DNA of 15,251 nucleotides from CAYXBG01 sp964463145 (GCA_964463145.1 CAYXBG010000038.1:1-15251), one strand, 5' to 3'; numbered from the stretch's first letter, positions 6,504 through 14,646 are shown. A program made the numbers and translations. The notes: a model not told the origin generated them from the sequence alone.

Positions 6504-8012
6504 ATGACCAATGTTGATCGATCTTTACTGAACCCTACCGAGCTCCAGGAAAACTGTCTCGAACAGGATAGACGGGAATTCCTGATCCGATCTGCTCAAG
6601 GCATGGGAACTATGGCTCTGGCCTCATTACTGGGGGGGAATAGGTTGACGGCCTCCAGTATTGGGAGCACTGAATCTTGGGCCGGAGTAGTTAATCCGCA
6701 CCATTTTGTTCCTCGGGCTAAGCGGATAATCTATCTCTATCAGGCTGGTGCTCCTTCTCACATAGATCTTTTAGATTACAAGCCTAAACTGGGTTCAATG
6801 CACGGGCAAAAAATGCCGGATTCTCTGACGTATGGACAACAGATGACCACTATGACTAGTGGACAGCGTCTCACCATACTTAGACCACAGTATCCTTTCC
6901 AGCGCTATGGGCAATCTGGGCAGCAGATGAGTACTCTGCTTCCCAATATTGGCAGTATTGCCGACGAAATCTGCATTATTCGTTCTATGCAAACAGAACA
7001 GATCAATCATGATCCAGCCCATACTTTTATGAACACAGGATCAATAATTACTGGTCGTCCTAGCCTGGGGTCTTGGTTGGTATACGGACTCGGTAACGAA
7101 TCGGATAATTTGCCTGGTTTTGTGGTGATGACTTCCAATACGAAACGACCTGGAGGTAGTCAGCCTATAGCCGCTCGACAGTGGCATAGTGGATTTCTGC
7201 CGGGTCGTTTTCAGGGAGTTCAATTTCAATCCTCGGGAAGCCCAGTTCACTATTTGGATCCACCGCCCGGAGTGACTCTACAAGATCAGAGAAACCTGGT
7301 GGGTGCGATTCGGGATCTCAATACATCTCGTCAAGACATGGTAGGTGATCCGGAGATCGCAACCCGTATAAGTCAGTATGAGATGGCCTTTCGGATGCAG
7401 ACGAGTGTGCCAGAACTGATGGACCTTTCGGATGAGCCTCAATACATTAAGGACATGTACGGAACTGAAGGAGCAGATGGGAGTTTTGCAGCCAATTGCC
7501 TATTGGCTCGCCGAATGGCAGAGCGTGGAGTCCGTTTTCTTCAGCTTTATCATCGAGGTTGGGACCATCATGCTGCCATTCGGAGAAACCTGAAGGCGTG
7601 TGCTTCTTCTGTAGACCAAGCCTCCGCTGCCTTGGTTTTGGACCTAAAGCAGCGGGGTATGTTGGAAGACACTCTTGTTATCTGGGGAGGGGAGTTCGGT
7701 CGCACCCCAATGGCTCAAATGAACTCCACCACAACTGGTACGTCCACGGAAGGTAACGAGGGTCGAGATCACCATATCAAATGTTTTTCGATCTGGATGG
7801 CTGGTGCTGGAGTCAAGCCAGGGTTTAGTTACGGCAGTACGGATGACTTTGCCTATGACGTATCTCAGGATCCAGTACACGTACACGATCTCCATGCCAC
7901 TCTGTTGCAGCTCATGGGGATAGACCACAAGCAACTCACCTATCGGAGTCAGGGGCGAGATTTTCGCCTTACAGATGTGCATGGGAAAGTCGTCGATAAA
8001 ATCTTGGTCTAA
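6504..8012 (+). CDS. DUF1501 protein with Tat signal
   Basis: A 502-aa member of the DUF1501 family, which is remotely related to alkaline-phosphatase/sulfatase-fold proteins and has no established reaction. A twin-arginine signal is visible: Arg23-Arg24 in DRREFLIRSAQG followed by a hydrophobic stretch (GTMALASLLGG), indicating folded export to the periplasm. Family motifs follow in order: PRAKRIIYLYQAGAPSHIDL, a central INHDPAHTFMNTGS region, YHRGWDHH, WGGEFGRTP (394-402) and GRDHH. Near the end comes HDLHATLLQLMGIDH. The conserved His/Asp residues suggest a metal site (inference). It starts 6 nt after the DUF1553 gene, with GGAG (6490-6493) as the likely ribosome site, and overlaps the next gene. 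DUF1553 and DUF1501 genes are known to occur side by side in Planctomycetes and related groups, and the two products probably act together. The length is slightly above what I recall as usual. Confidence 0.93.
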   Translation: MTNVDRSLLNPTELQENCLEQDRREFLIRSAQGMGTMALASLLGGNRLTASSIGSTESWAGVVNPHHFVPRAKRIIYLYQAGAPSHIDLLDYKPKLGSMHGQKMPDSLTYGQQMTTMTSGQRLTILRPQYPFQRYGQSGQQMSTLLPNIGSIADEICIIRSMQTEQINHDPAHTFMNTGSIITGRPSLGSWLVYGLGNESDNLPGFVVMTSNTKRPGGSQPIAARQWHSGFLPGRFQGVQFQSSGSPVHYLDPPPGVTLQDQRNLVGAIRDLNTSRQDMVGDPEIATRISQYEMAFRMQTSVPELMDLSDEPQYIKDMYGTEGADGSFAANCLLARRMAERGVRFLQLYHRGWDHHAAIRRNLKACASSVDQASAALVLDLKQRGMLEDTLVIWGGEFGRTPMAQMNSTTTGTSTEGNEGRDHHIKCFSIWMAGAGVKPGFSYGSTDDFAYDVSQDPVHVHDLHATLLQLMGIDHKQLTYRSQGRDFRLTDVHGKVVDKILV

Positions 8013-9051
8013 TTGGGTTTTAGCAACCCTGATACTCGTATCTTTCTTCACTGGGTACTGGTTCTCTGATCTGTCTGAAGGTTTCAGTGGACTCGTCAAT
8101 CCTTCTTCGATTGTTAGTCAAGGGGAGCAAAAGGGAGAAGTCGAATTCCAAAGGTCTCATCTATTCGAGGACTTTGTACAGCCAGTTTTTGCAGCTAAGT
8201 GTATCTCCTGTCATGGCCCGACCAGGCAAGAAGGAGGGCTGCAATTGGATTCTCTAGAAGGCATTAAGAAGGGTGGGTGGCTTGGAGCGGTGATGATGCC
8301 GGGAAACCCGGATTCCAGCGAGTTGTTGCGCCGAACGACATTGCCTCTGGAAGATAAAGCCCATATGCCTCCTGAGGGTTATACCCCATTGGATTTAAAA
8401 GAGACAGAATTGCTTCGGTGGTGGATTCAGGAAGGGGCGAAAGATCGCTTAAGGGTCGCTGAAATTGAGGATGTGCCTGCTTCTGTGATTACGATCTTGA
8501 ATCGAATTTTTGGCCCTCGAGGTGCCGTCCGTTCCGGCATTTTCTATATTGATGTTTCTCCGCCATCTGTTGATGCAGTACGGAAGTTGAAAACAGCCGG
8601 ATTCGGAGTCAGATTGCTCTCTGAAGAGTACCCGTTTCTGCAGATTGATACATTCAATCTCGGGGAAGAATTTGAGGATCAGGATCTGGAGCTCCTTCGG
8701 ACTGTGTCCCAGCAGGTTGCTTCGTTGAATTTGGCAAGAACGAGTTTTGGGGATCGAGGAATGATGATGATTGGAGAACTCAAGAACCTGATCCATCTCA
8801 ATCTGTCTCACACTGAGGTCAGTGATACTGGTCTGGCCGAGTTACAAGGGCTCTCTTACATAGAGTCCCTCAATCTCGTGGGAACGGCTATCAGTAACAG
8901 GGGTCTCAGGCATCTAAACGGTCTTACTACCCTCCGTAATCTCTATCTTTGGCAGAGTCAAAGTAATGAGGCGGGATGGAGGACTTTGGTTCGGAAACTC
9001 CCGAAACTAAATTTGAATACTGGCCTGAACTTAGAAACGACAACTCAATGA
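7975..9051 (+). CDS. Membrane-anchored PSCyt1 cytochrome c plus leucine-rich repeat protein
   Basis: A 358-aa exported protein whose start lies inside the end of the DUF1501 gene (38-nt overlap from ATG 7975; ATG 7981 is an equally possible start). No strong ribosome site precedes either ATG, so translation is probably coupled to DUF1501. The N-terminus has a hydrophobic signal or anchor (about 13-31). A PSCyt1 domain (about 60-155) contains CISCH (76-80) for covalent haem, then MMPGNPDSSELLRR, HMPPEG and LLRWWIQEGAK, all typical of the family. The C-terminal half has leucine-rich repeats (about 249-335) such as LIHLNLSHTEVSDTGLAEL and IESLNLVGTAISNRGLRHL, ending with a LYLWQSQ...LPKLN cap. 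The haem motif is intact. I infer it is an electron-transfer or binding partner of the DUF1553/DUF1501 pair. The LRR part may bind a protein or glycan. Confidence 0.9.
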   Translation: MCMGKSSIKSWSNWVLATLILVSFFTGYWFSDLSEGFSGLVNPSSIVSQGEQKGEVEFQRSHLFEDFVQPVFAAKCISCHGPTRQEGGLQLDSLEGIKKGGWLGAVMMPGNPDSSELLRRTTLPLEDKAHMPPEGYTPLDLKETELLRWWIQEGAKDRLRVAEIEDVPASVITILNRIFGPRGAVRSGIFYIDVSPPSVDAVRKLKTAGFGVRLLSEEYPFLQIDTFNLGEEFEDQDLELLRTVSQQVASLNLARTSFGDRGMMMIGELKNLIHLNLSHTEVSDTGLAELQGLSYIESLNLVGTAISNRGLRHLNGLTTLRNLYLWQSQSNEAGWRTLVRKLPKLNLNTGLNLETTTQ

Positions 9052-9194
9052 GCAAAAAATTACTAGAATATTGTAATTGCCACCGCTTTTTGAGCACAGC
9101 GGATAGAACATGTCTCCATCAAAAATCGACATCACGGGCTCCAGCAGTTAGTGCTATATTCAGTCAAGAGCACTTGTGCAGGACCCTCAGTAAA

Positions 9195-10238
9195 ATGTCT
9201 CTATTAGATTGGGCCTGTCTTCTTCTTTTGTCGGTTTCTCTGCAGTGTAGCCCGGTGGGGAAAAGCGACAACCAAGAGACAGATTTCCAGTCTACATACC
9301 AGATGAATACCAATGAATCATCGCCGATTGTTCCCCAAAAGATTTTGCCGTTCAGCTTAACAGTGGCTGGGCAGGGGCAGCAGATTTATCTTGGTAGAGG
9401 CCGAGAATTACTGGTATTCGAAAATAGCGGCAACAGTCAGCCAGACTTAAGAGGACGTCTTGTTTTAGAGGGAGAAATTCGCGACATCGTTGCGGTGGAA
9501 CATGTTGTGTATTTGGCGGTACTGGGATCTGGATTGGTGATTGTGGATGTTACTGACCCAAGTCAATTACATATTACTGGTTTCTTGGAGCTACCGTTAG
9601 CCGAGGGTCTCGACGTTAAATCAAGCAAGGCTTACATAGCGGTTCGTGAGGAAGGTCTAGTTATTGTTGACGTTACAGATTCAAATGCGCTGATGGAACT
9701 AGGTAGGTATCAGACTCAAGAGGGAGCCTTGAAGGTAAGTGTAAGAGATCAACTTGCCTATGTAGCGGCCTCCTATGCGGGTATGCGTATATTGGATGTT
9801 AGCGATCCTGCCAAGGTGTCGGAAGTAGGGTTTGCTACTCGTGGTAGCTACGGGCAGGGATCGGCTTGGGGGGTTGCAGTTTCTGACGACCGCGTCTATT
9901 CGGCCATACCGGACAATGGGCTAAGGCAGGTAGATGTAAGTGATCCGAGTAAGGCTCAAACCCTGAGTCTTTACCGGGATTTGTATGCTCCTATTGCTGT
10001 GGCAATACGAGGTGATTATGCTTTCGTAGCAGATCAGAGCGAAGGCCTGGTGGTACTTGACCGGAGAAAGGATATTATGAGGGAAGTGGTGCGCCTCGAT
10101 TTCGAGGATTCGGTGACTGATGTACATATGGTAGATTCTGCGGTCTATGTAGCCTTGAAAAGAAGTGGGTTGGCCATTGTTGATGTGAAAAATCCAGCTC
10201 GACCCAAAAGGGTGACTAGAATCAAACTTGAAGAATGA
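9195..10238 (+). CDS. LVIVD-repeat beta-propeller protein, exported
   Basis: Surface or periplasmic protein built of LVIVD repeats (PF08309 type), a fold expected to make a beta-propeller. At least six clear repeats occur every 41-46 residues: GLVIVDVTDPS, GLVIVDVTDSN, GMRILDVSDPA, GLRQVDVSDPS, GLVVLDRRKD and GLAIVDVKNPA. A weaker one (ELLVFENSGNS) precedes them, giving a likely seven blades that fill the chain to its end. The start is uncertain. ATG 9195 gives a compact hydrophobic signal (MSLLDWACLLLLSVSLQCS, possibly a non-canonical lipobox at SLQC) and has AGGA 11 nt upstream. ATG 9048 overlaps the previous stop as ATGA, but would add 49 polar residues before the signal. I prefer 9195 (347 aa). 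The next gene starts 15 nt downstream. LVIVD proteins have no known enzymatic activity; a binding or scaffold role is likely. Confidence 0.85.
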   Translation: MSLLDWACLLLLSVSLQCSPVGKSDNQETDFQSTYQMNTNESSPIVPQKILPFSLTVAGQGQQIYLGRGRELLVFENSGNSQPDLRGRLVLEGEIRDIVAVEHVVYLAVLGSGLVIVDVTDPSQLHITGFLELPLAEGLDVKSSKAYIAVREEGLVIVDVTDSNALMELGRYQTQEGALKVSVRDQLAYVAASYAGMRILDVSDPAKVSEVGFATRGSYGQGSAWGVAVSDDRVYSAIPDNGLRQVDVSDPSKAQTLSLYRDLYAPIAVAIRGDYAFVADQSEGLVVLDRRKDIMREVVRLDFEDSVTDVHMVDSAVYVALKRSGLAIVDVKNPARPKRVTRIKLEE

Positions 10239-10253
10239 ATATATGAGGTAGAC

Positions 10254-11720
10254 ATGCAAAAAAGAGTGAGCTATTGGGGAGGGATACTGTGTACTATCTT
10301 TTTTCTGGTGGGCTGTGGTACCAGGATCAACTCAGAAGAACGACCGCCCAATATTGTAATGATAGTAGTAGATGACCTTGGTTGGGCTGATCTCGGAGCC
10401 AAAAGCAGCTTCTACGAGACCCCAAGCATTGACGGGTTGGCAGATCAGGGCATGAGTTTTGACCAGGCTTATTCTGGTTGTCCGGTCTGTTCTCCTAGTA
10501 GAGCTCAGCTTATGACCGGAAAAAATCAAGCACGTCTAAACTTTAAGGGCCATATTACGGCCATATCCCGGCACCGTTATCCAGAAAAAGGAAGGATTAT
10601 TCCTCCCAATGATCAGATGTATCTATCTCTTGATGAGGTTACTATTGCCGAGGCTTTGAAACCTGCAGGATATGTTTCCGCCAACGTTGGGAAGTGGCAC
10701 CTAGGCACCGAAGATTACTGGCCTAAGGCTCAAGGATTTGATCTGAATATCGGAGGATGGACTCACGGTAGTCCGGCTGCCTATTTTTACCCTTACACTC
10801 GTGAGGATTCTGATTGGAATTCCTCTATACCTACACTGCATGGAGGGAGTGAAGGTGAATATCTAACCGATAGGCTAACTGATGAGGCTATCCGATTTAT
10901 CCGGGATAATCAGGACAACCCCTTCTTCCTTTATTTACCTTATTATTCGGTGCACACTCCCCTTCGTGCTCCTCAGGAACTTGTTCAAAAATATCTTGAG
11001 AAACGTCGACCAGAATCTTCTCAGAGACACGCGATCTACGCTGCCATGATCGAAAGGGTGGATCAAAATGTGGGGCGTCTTGCGGGAATGCTAGATGAAC
11101 TTGGCCTAACTGAAGACACTATCGTTATTTTCACCTCTGATAACGGAGGGGAAGTTTCTTATCAAGACTACCACTCGAACCCCGAACGAGACCGTGATCC
11201 AGTTACAAGTAATAAACCCCTCCGTTCGGGGAAGGGTTTCCTTTATGAGGGGGGGGTGCGGATCCCCTTGATCGTACGTTGGCCAGGCCATACCAAGCCT
11301 GGCAGTTATAGTTCCCGGATTGTAGCGAATGCTGATCTTTATACCACCATAATGGATATAGTAGGAGAGAGGTCGAAACCAGGTTCTGATCTTGATGGGG
11401 AGAGTTTTCTTGCCAATTTGTTAGGCCAGAATGAAAGTCGAAGCCAACCGGTGTATTGGTATCATCCTCACTATTCCAGTCGCCCGGGTGCTGCCATGCG
11501 AGATGAGAATTGGAAGTTCATCGAGTTTTATGACCCCCCTAAGATTGAACTATACGATCTCGCTGAGGATATAGGGGAGCGGAACAATCTGGCGTCCAAG
11601 ATGCCTGAGAAGACGGAAGAATTGCATAATAAGTTACAGCAGTGGATTGAAGATACTGGTACCTTAATGCACACATTGAACCCGGCATATGAGCCTAACA
11701 GGAAGCCCGAGGTGCGTTAG
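10254..11720 (+). CDS. Sulfatase (type I, formylglycine-dependent), lipoprotein
   Basis: A 488-aa sulfatase that should hydrolyse a sulfate ester outside the cytoplasm. The signal ends in the lipobox LVGC, making Cys21 the lipid anchor. The active-site signature C-S-P-S-R with Cys79 (CPVCSPSRAQLMTG) would be matured to formylglycine; no maturase is in the window. Calcium ligands are Asp40-Asp41 (VVDDLGWADLG) and Asp296-Asn297 (FTSDNGGE). The GKWHLG and KGFLYEGGVRIPLIVRWPG blocks are also intact. The best family match is the arylsulfatase/GALNS-type group, but the substrate cannot be read from sequence; algal or host sulfated glycans are plausible. GAGG (10245-10248) lies 5 nt before the ATG and only 15 nt separate it from the LVIVD gene, so it is the last gene of the block. 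An 8-G run (11249-11256) lies within the EGGVR codons. It converges with the minus-strand gene 21 nt downstream. Confidence 0.95.
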   Translation: MQKRVSYWGGILCTIFFLVGCGTRINSEERPPNIVMIVVDDLGWADLGAKSSFYETPSIDGLADQGMSFDQAYSGCPVCSPSRAQLMTGKNQARLNFKGHITAISRHRYPEKGRIIPPNDQMYLSLDEVTIAEALKPAGYVSANVGKWHLGTEDYWPKAQGFDLNIGGWTHGSPAAYFYPYTREDSDWNSSIPTLHGGSEGEYLTDRLTDEAIRFIRDNQDNPFFLYLPYYSVHTPLRAPQELVQKYLEKRRPESSQRHAIYAAMIERVDQNVGRLAGMLDELGLTEDTIVIFTSDNGGEVSYQDYHSNPERDRDPVTSNKPLRSGKGFLYEGGVRIPLIVRWPGHTKPGSYSSRIVANADLYTTIMDIVGERSKPGSDLDGESFLANLLGQNESRSQPVYWYHPHYSSRPGAAMRDENWKFIEFYDPPKIELYDLAEDIGERNNLASKMPEKTEELHNKLQQWIEDTGTLMHTLNPAYEPNRKPEVR

Positions 11721-11741
11721 GACGGGGTGGCTTACTGAAAG

Positions 11742-12836
11742 CTACAGCATCTGTGATGCTCTAAGAATAGTTTCGTGTAAAGTCAACTCAAATTCATAAT
11801 CGTGCTTCAAAGCAGTCCCAGTCCTGAGTGCCCGGGAGAATTCTGTCATATCCCCGATATAACGGTACTGACGTGGGAGAGAAATGGTGTTCCAGCCTTT
11901 CTTGTAAGGACCACGGTCCTCGCGCATGTTCACGACCATTTCTGTACCGGGTGACACAGGTTGGATCATAATTTGACCATTAGTACCGATGATTTCGAAT
12001 GACCGATGCCGGGTATGATTGGGCATGCGAGCGCATACCGTAATAACCGCCAGAGCATTATCGTACTCGAGCACTGCTAAGGTGTTGTCGGCCAGTGAGT
12101 CTTGAAAGCTCGTATCATGGCGTAACCAGCTTTTAACATGATTAGGGCGACCGAACAATTCCACAGCCCGGTCGATCTGGTGACCGCCAAGTTCGAACAT
12201 GATGCCGCCCTTATAACGGGCGACAGAACGCCGGGATCTCTCACCCAAATTGGTGTTGATAGTTCCTCGCATCATGTAAACATCCCCAAGCCACCCCTGA
12301 TGGGCAGCTTCGATTGCCTTTCCAATACCCTCGTGAAACCGATAAACGTAACCCATTTGCAGTAAGAGGTCTTTACTGCGGGCATCCTCGACTAATTTTT
12401 TGAACGGTTCCATAGTATGTCCCGGAGGTTTTTCCAAGTGAAGATGTTTCCCCGCATCGATAACCTTGCGGCCCCAGGGGATGGCCTCCTCAGGGCGACA
12501 TTCAATCACAACGGCATCTATTGAATCACTCTCTAGAAGATCGGCTTCTGTGACCCAGGAGATTCCTTTTAAAAGATTCGCGTAGCGTTCATTATTTTGC
12601 AAACGCTCCTTAGCTTCTGGGACCGGTTCATAAATCCCCGCGACTTCATAGTCGGTAGAATGCCGCATGGCTCTCAATTTGCCGTGTAAGTGTCCGTGCT
12701 GTGTTCCATAAATACCTATTCGAATTGGTCGGTCGATTGGGGGACGCACCGGGGTGGCTACCGCACTCACACTAGAAGCAGTCATTGCTGCTCCTCCGGC
12801 CACTCTTAGAAAATCACGACGTTCGATATCTTTCAT
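11742..12836 (-). CDS. Gfo/Idh/MocA family oxidoreductase with Tat signal
   Basis: A 364-aa NAD(P)-dependent oxidoreductase, usually acting on sugars, inositols or their derivatives. It begins with a twin-arginine signal (Arg6-Arg7 in ERRDFLRVAGGAA) and a small-residue hydrophobic stretch, so it is probably exported folded with its cofactor. The Rossmann start IRIGIYGTQHGHLHGK lacks the third glycine of the usual GxGxxG pattern, having GTQHGH instead; I recall similar variants in this family. The EKP motif is present as LEKPPGHTMEPF, followed by QMGYVYRFHEG. The C-terminal domain includes GGIMFELGGHQIDRAVELFG, where HQIDR supplies likely active-site His/Asp residues. GGGAG precedes ATG 12836 by 7 nt. 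The gene runs against the sulfatase with a 21-nt gap. It could process a sugar freed by the sulfatase or ceramidase-like enzymes (inference). Substrate unknown. Confidence 0.9.
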   Translation of the reverse strand: MKDIERRDFLRVAGGAAMTASSVSAVATPVRPPIDRPIRIGIYGTQHGHLHGKLRAMRHSTDYEVAGIYEPVPEAKERLQNNERYANLLKGISWVTEADLLESDSIDAVVIECRPEEAIPWGRKVIDAGKHLHLEKPPGHTMEPFKKLVEDARSKDLLLQMGYVYRFHEGIGKAIEAAHQGWLGDVYMMRGTINTNLGERSRRSVARYKGGIMFELGGHQIDRAVELFGRPNHVKSWLRHDTSFQDSLADNTLAVLEYDNALAVITVCARMPNHTRHRSFEIIGTNGQIMIQPVSPGTEMVVNMREDRGPYKKGWNTISLPRQYRYIGDMTEFSRALRTGTALKHDYEFELTLHETILRASQML

Positions 12837-12839
12837 TCT

Positions 12840-12899
12840 GAAACTCCCAAAAAGAGGTGATGCATAGCTGGGAAACTCAACTTAGGTTGGAGTTTCCCA
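12840..12899 (-). promoter_or_regulatory. Leader hairpin whose arm can alternatively pair with the Shine-Dalgarno sequence
   Basis: On the minus strand, TGGGAAACTCCAAC (12899-12886) and GTTGAGTTTCCCA (12881-12869) form a stem of about 13 bp with one bulged base and a 4-nt loop. The 5' arm also contains GAAACTCC (12896-12889), exactly complementary to GGAGTTTC (12847-12840), which includes the ribosome site of the Gfo/Idh/MocA gene. The arm can therefore pair with its hairpin partner or with the ribosome site, but not both. No T-run follows, so it does not look like a simple terminator. The alternative pairing is seen; a switch function is inferred. Confidence 0.4.
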
Positions 12900-13125
12900 A
12901 TGCTCTGGCTTCTCGATCTTTATCCACACTGAAGAATCTGTTAACTACTCCCAAATTCAGAAAAAACTAACTATAAACAGACTAGGGGTGTGTTGTGGAA
13001 ATGTAAAGTGCCAAGCCGATGGGAACAAAAAGGCGGAAATTTAGGATGTTTACAGTTTATGAATTTATAGTTGGAGTTCGGATTTTTGATCGGTAGTCCC
13101 TGTTAGCTTTACTTTGTCCTCGGTT
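12900..13125. other. Non-coding AT-rich spacer between the oxidoreductase and ceramidase-like genes
   Basis: With the leader hairpin above, this makes a 289-nt gap, the longest in the window. It holds no credible reading frame, terminator or repeat. On the minus strand TTGTTC, a 17-nt spacer and TACATT form only a poor promoter match, and the AT-rich stretch contains a TATAGT box without a -35 partner. The gap suggests the two minus-strand genes may be transcribed separately. Confidence 0.5.
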
Positions 13126-14646
13126 CTATTTTTTTTCACCTGTGCGGACGTTCAAACTGATCCCGGGTCGATCCAAACTTAAATTGACCAACTGGATGAC
13201 ACCAGAGACCATCTCGTCCTCGACTTCGGGAGACCATCCGACTGGTGACCCGTACTGGATTTGTATAACCTGTGCCTGATATGCCTTAAGGCGCACCAGT
13301 TCACGGGTGGGGATGTAAAGATTGTGCTCACCCATATAACCGAAAACCATGATGGGCATTTCATGTCGGAAAGCGTCCTTTATTCGCATACCGATGGGGG
13401 CACATATTTCTCCCTGCATTGCTACCAGTGGCATTGGGCCAATCTGAGCGACCAGCACTTCTTCAAATATACAAGGGAAGGTTTCGTGGATACTATCTTG
13501 GTATAGATCCAGCATCTCTTGATCGGACTTTAGCCAGATATAGGTGTCGTCGGTTGCTATCATTTCCGTTGTAGTGGTAGGGAAACTCAACCCCTTTTCA
13601 TACCAATAGAGCAGTTCTCGAACCCAATTAGTACCTCGATGTTTGTTCGGGTAGGGAACCAGTCCCAATCCATCTGGATATTCTTCGGCAAGTGCTTGGG
13701 CTTGAGTTTCTGGGATGGGCGGGCCGAGTGGGAGAGATATCACTTCCAATCTGCTTTTGAGGGGACCGGTAACGTCTTGCATAGAGCCGGTTAAAATTTC
13801 GAGAACAGCATCAGCTAACTTTCTTGCTAGCGCCTGGGTGTGTTTCGAAAGTATCCTGTTTGCGTACTCTACCCCTCTATCTTTTTCCTGATTCAGCTCC
13901 CGTCGTAATACAGCTCGCATCCGAGGGTATTGGTTGCCACCACTTGCGTTAGCGTACATGGCTTGCATGCCAGGGAAGCTTTTTTCGAGCATATCCATGG
14001 CATACCCAGGATGACCAGGACCGATTTTGTCAAGCGAGGCCTGGAGTGGGTGAGCCCCTTGATTGAAGAGGAGGGCAATCGGCTTGTGATCCATGGTTAC
14101 GCGAAGCACCTGTATTTCGTAATCCACAGGTGCATTTCCAGAGGCCGTAATGAAGTATCCAGGTGCCGATCCGAAATGTAGACTTACGGGACCATCTTCT
14201 TTTTGAATTGCTTCCCGCACAAGTTCGACCAGGGTATCAGCTAGCCACCGCCCGTATTCGAAATTTTCAGGTACAATCTGTATAGGACCATTGTGATTGT
14301 GTGTGGCCAATAGAATTAGATATTGAGGTTCGATACCCATTTCTTTTGCAAGCCTTGCACGGAGAATGGGAGTTGCCACATCCAGGCAATTTAGATCGTA
14401 AGTGATAATGACTAATCTGCGGAGCCCGTCGTTAAGGACAAGAGCTCGTGCATAGATGTCTTTGAGTACACCGGTAGAGAGACGACCATTTGTCATGATC
14501 CGAGGCTCTCTATTAGTTATGATAGTCTTGGCGATACCGGCTTTCAGGATTGGAAGCTCATTCTGAGCTAGTCCCAACAAACTAGTGGGGGCAACCAAAA
14601 GAGAAAAAGTGGTTGCCAATATAACCCTATTTAAAAACGTATCCAT
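13126..14646 (-). CDS. Neutral/alkaline ceramidase-like hydrolase, secreted
   Basis: A 506-aa protein of the neutral/alkaline non-lysosomal ceramidase family, zinc amidases that split N-acyl-sphingosines; many bacterial relatives have unknown amide substrates. A Sec signal is visible (ILATTFSLLVAPTSLLGLA). The N-terminal domain follows the family pattern: LKAGIAKTIIT, then STGVLKDIYARALVLNDG, then LATHNHNGP with probable zinc ligands among His116/His118. GAHPLQ gives His199 and ASGGNQYPR matches the Gly-rich active-site block. QGE with Glu413 and NLYIPT with Tyr444 match the other two zinc-ligand positions of the characterised Pseudomonas enzyme by pattern, not by alignment. The GGGGG ribosome site is 4 nt before ATG 14646. 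It lies 76 nt downstream of a second, divergent member of the same family. True ceramidase activity is uncertain because sphingolipids are not common in bacteria. Confidence 0.82.
   Translation of the reverse strand: MDTFLNRVILATTFSLLVAPTSLLGLAQNELPILKAGIAKTIITNREPRIMTNGRLSTGVLKDIYARALVLNDGLRRLVIITYDLNCLDVATPILRARLAKEMGIEPQYLILLATHNHNGPIQIVPENFEYGRWLADTLVELVREAIQKEDGPVSLHFGSAPGYFITASGNAPVDYEIQVLRVTMDHKPIALLFNQGAHPLQASLDKIGPGHPGYAMDMLEKSFPGMQAMYANASGGNQYPRMRAVLRRELNQEKDRGVEYANRILSKHTQALARKLADAVLEILTGSMQDVTGPLKSRLEVISLPLGPPIPETQAQALAEEYPDGLGLVPYPNKHRGTNWVRELLYWYEKGLSFPTTTTEMIATDDTYIWLKSDQEMLDLYQDSIHETFPCIFEEVLVAQIGPMPLVAMQGEICAPIGMRIKDAFRHEMPIMVFGYMGEHNLYIPTRELVRLKAYQAQVIQIQYGSPVGWSPEVEDEMVSGVIQLVNLSLDRPGISLNVRTGEKK

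Noticed and set aside
7644..8099. 151-codon minus-strand reading frame
   Set aside because: It lies antisense to the end of the DUF1501 gene and the start of the cytochrome/LRR gene, both of which have strong family motifs; its translation shows no recognisable features.
8976..9047. Upstream start at 8976 for the LVIVD protein
   Set aside because: It would overlap the end of the cytochrome/LRR coding region by 76 nt and add polar sequence before the signal peptide.
11746..11760. AGCATC-TGT-GATGCT hairpin as a terminator between the convergent genes
   Set aside because: It lies within the last codons of the oxidoreductase and has no T-run on either side.
12998..13015. Sigma-54-like TTGGCAC on the minus strand
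   Set aside because: The -24-like half is present, but the expected GC of the -12 half is missing at the required spacing.
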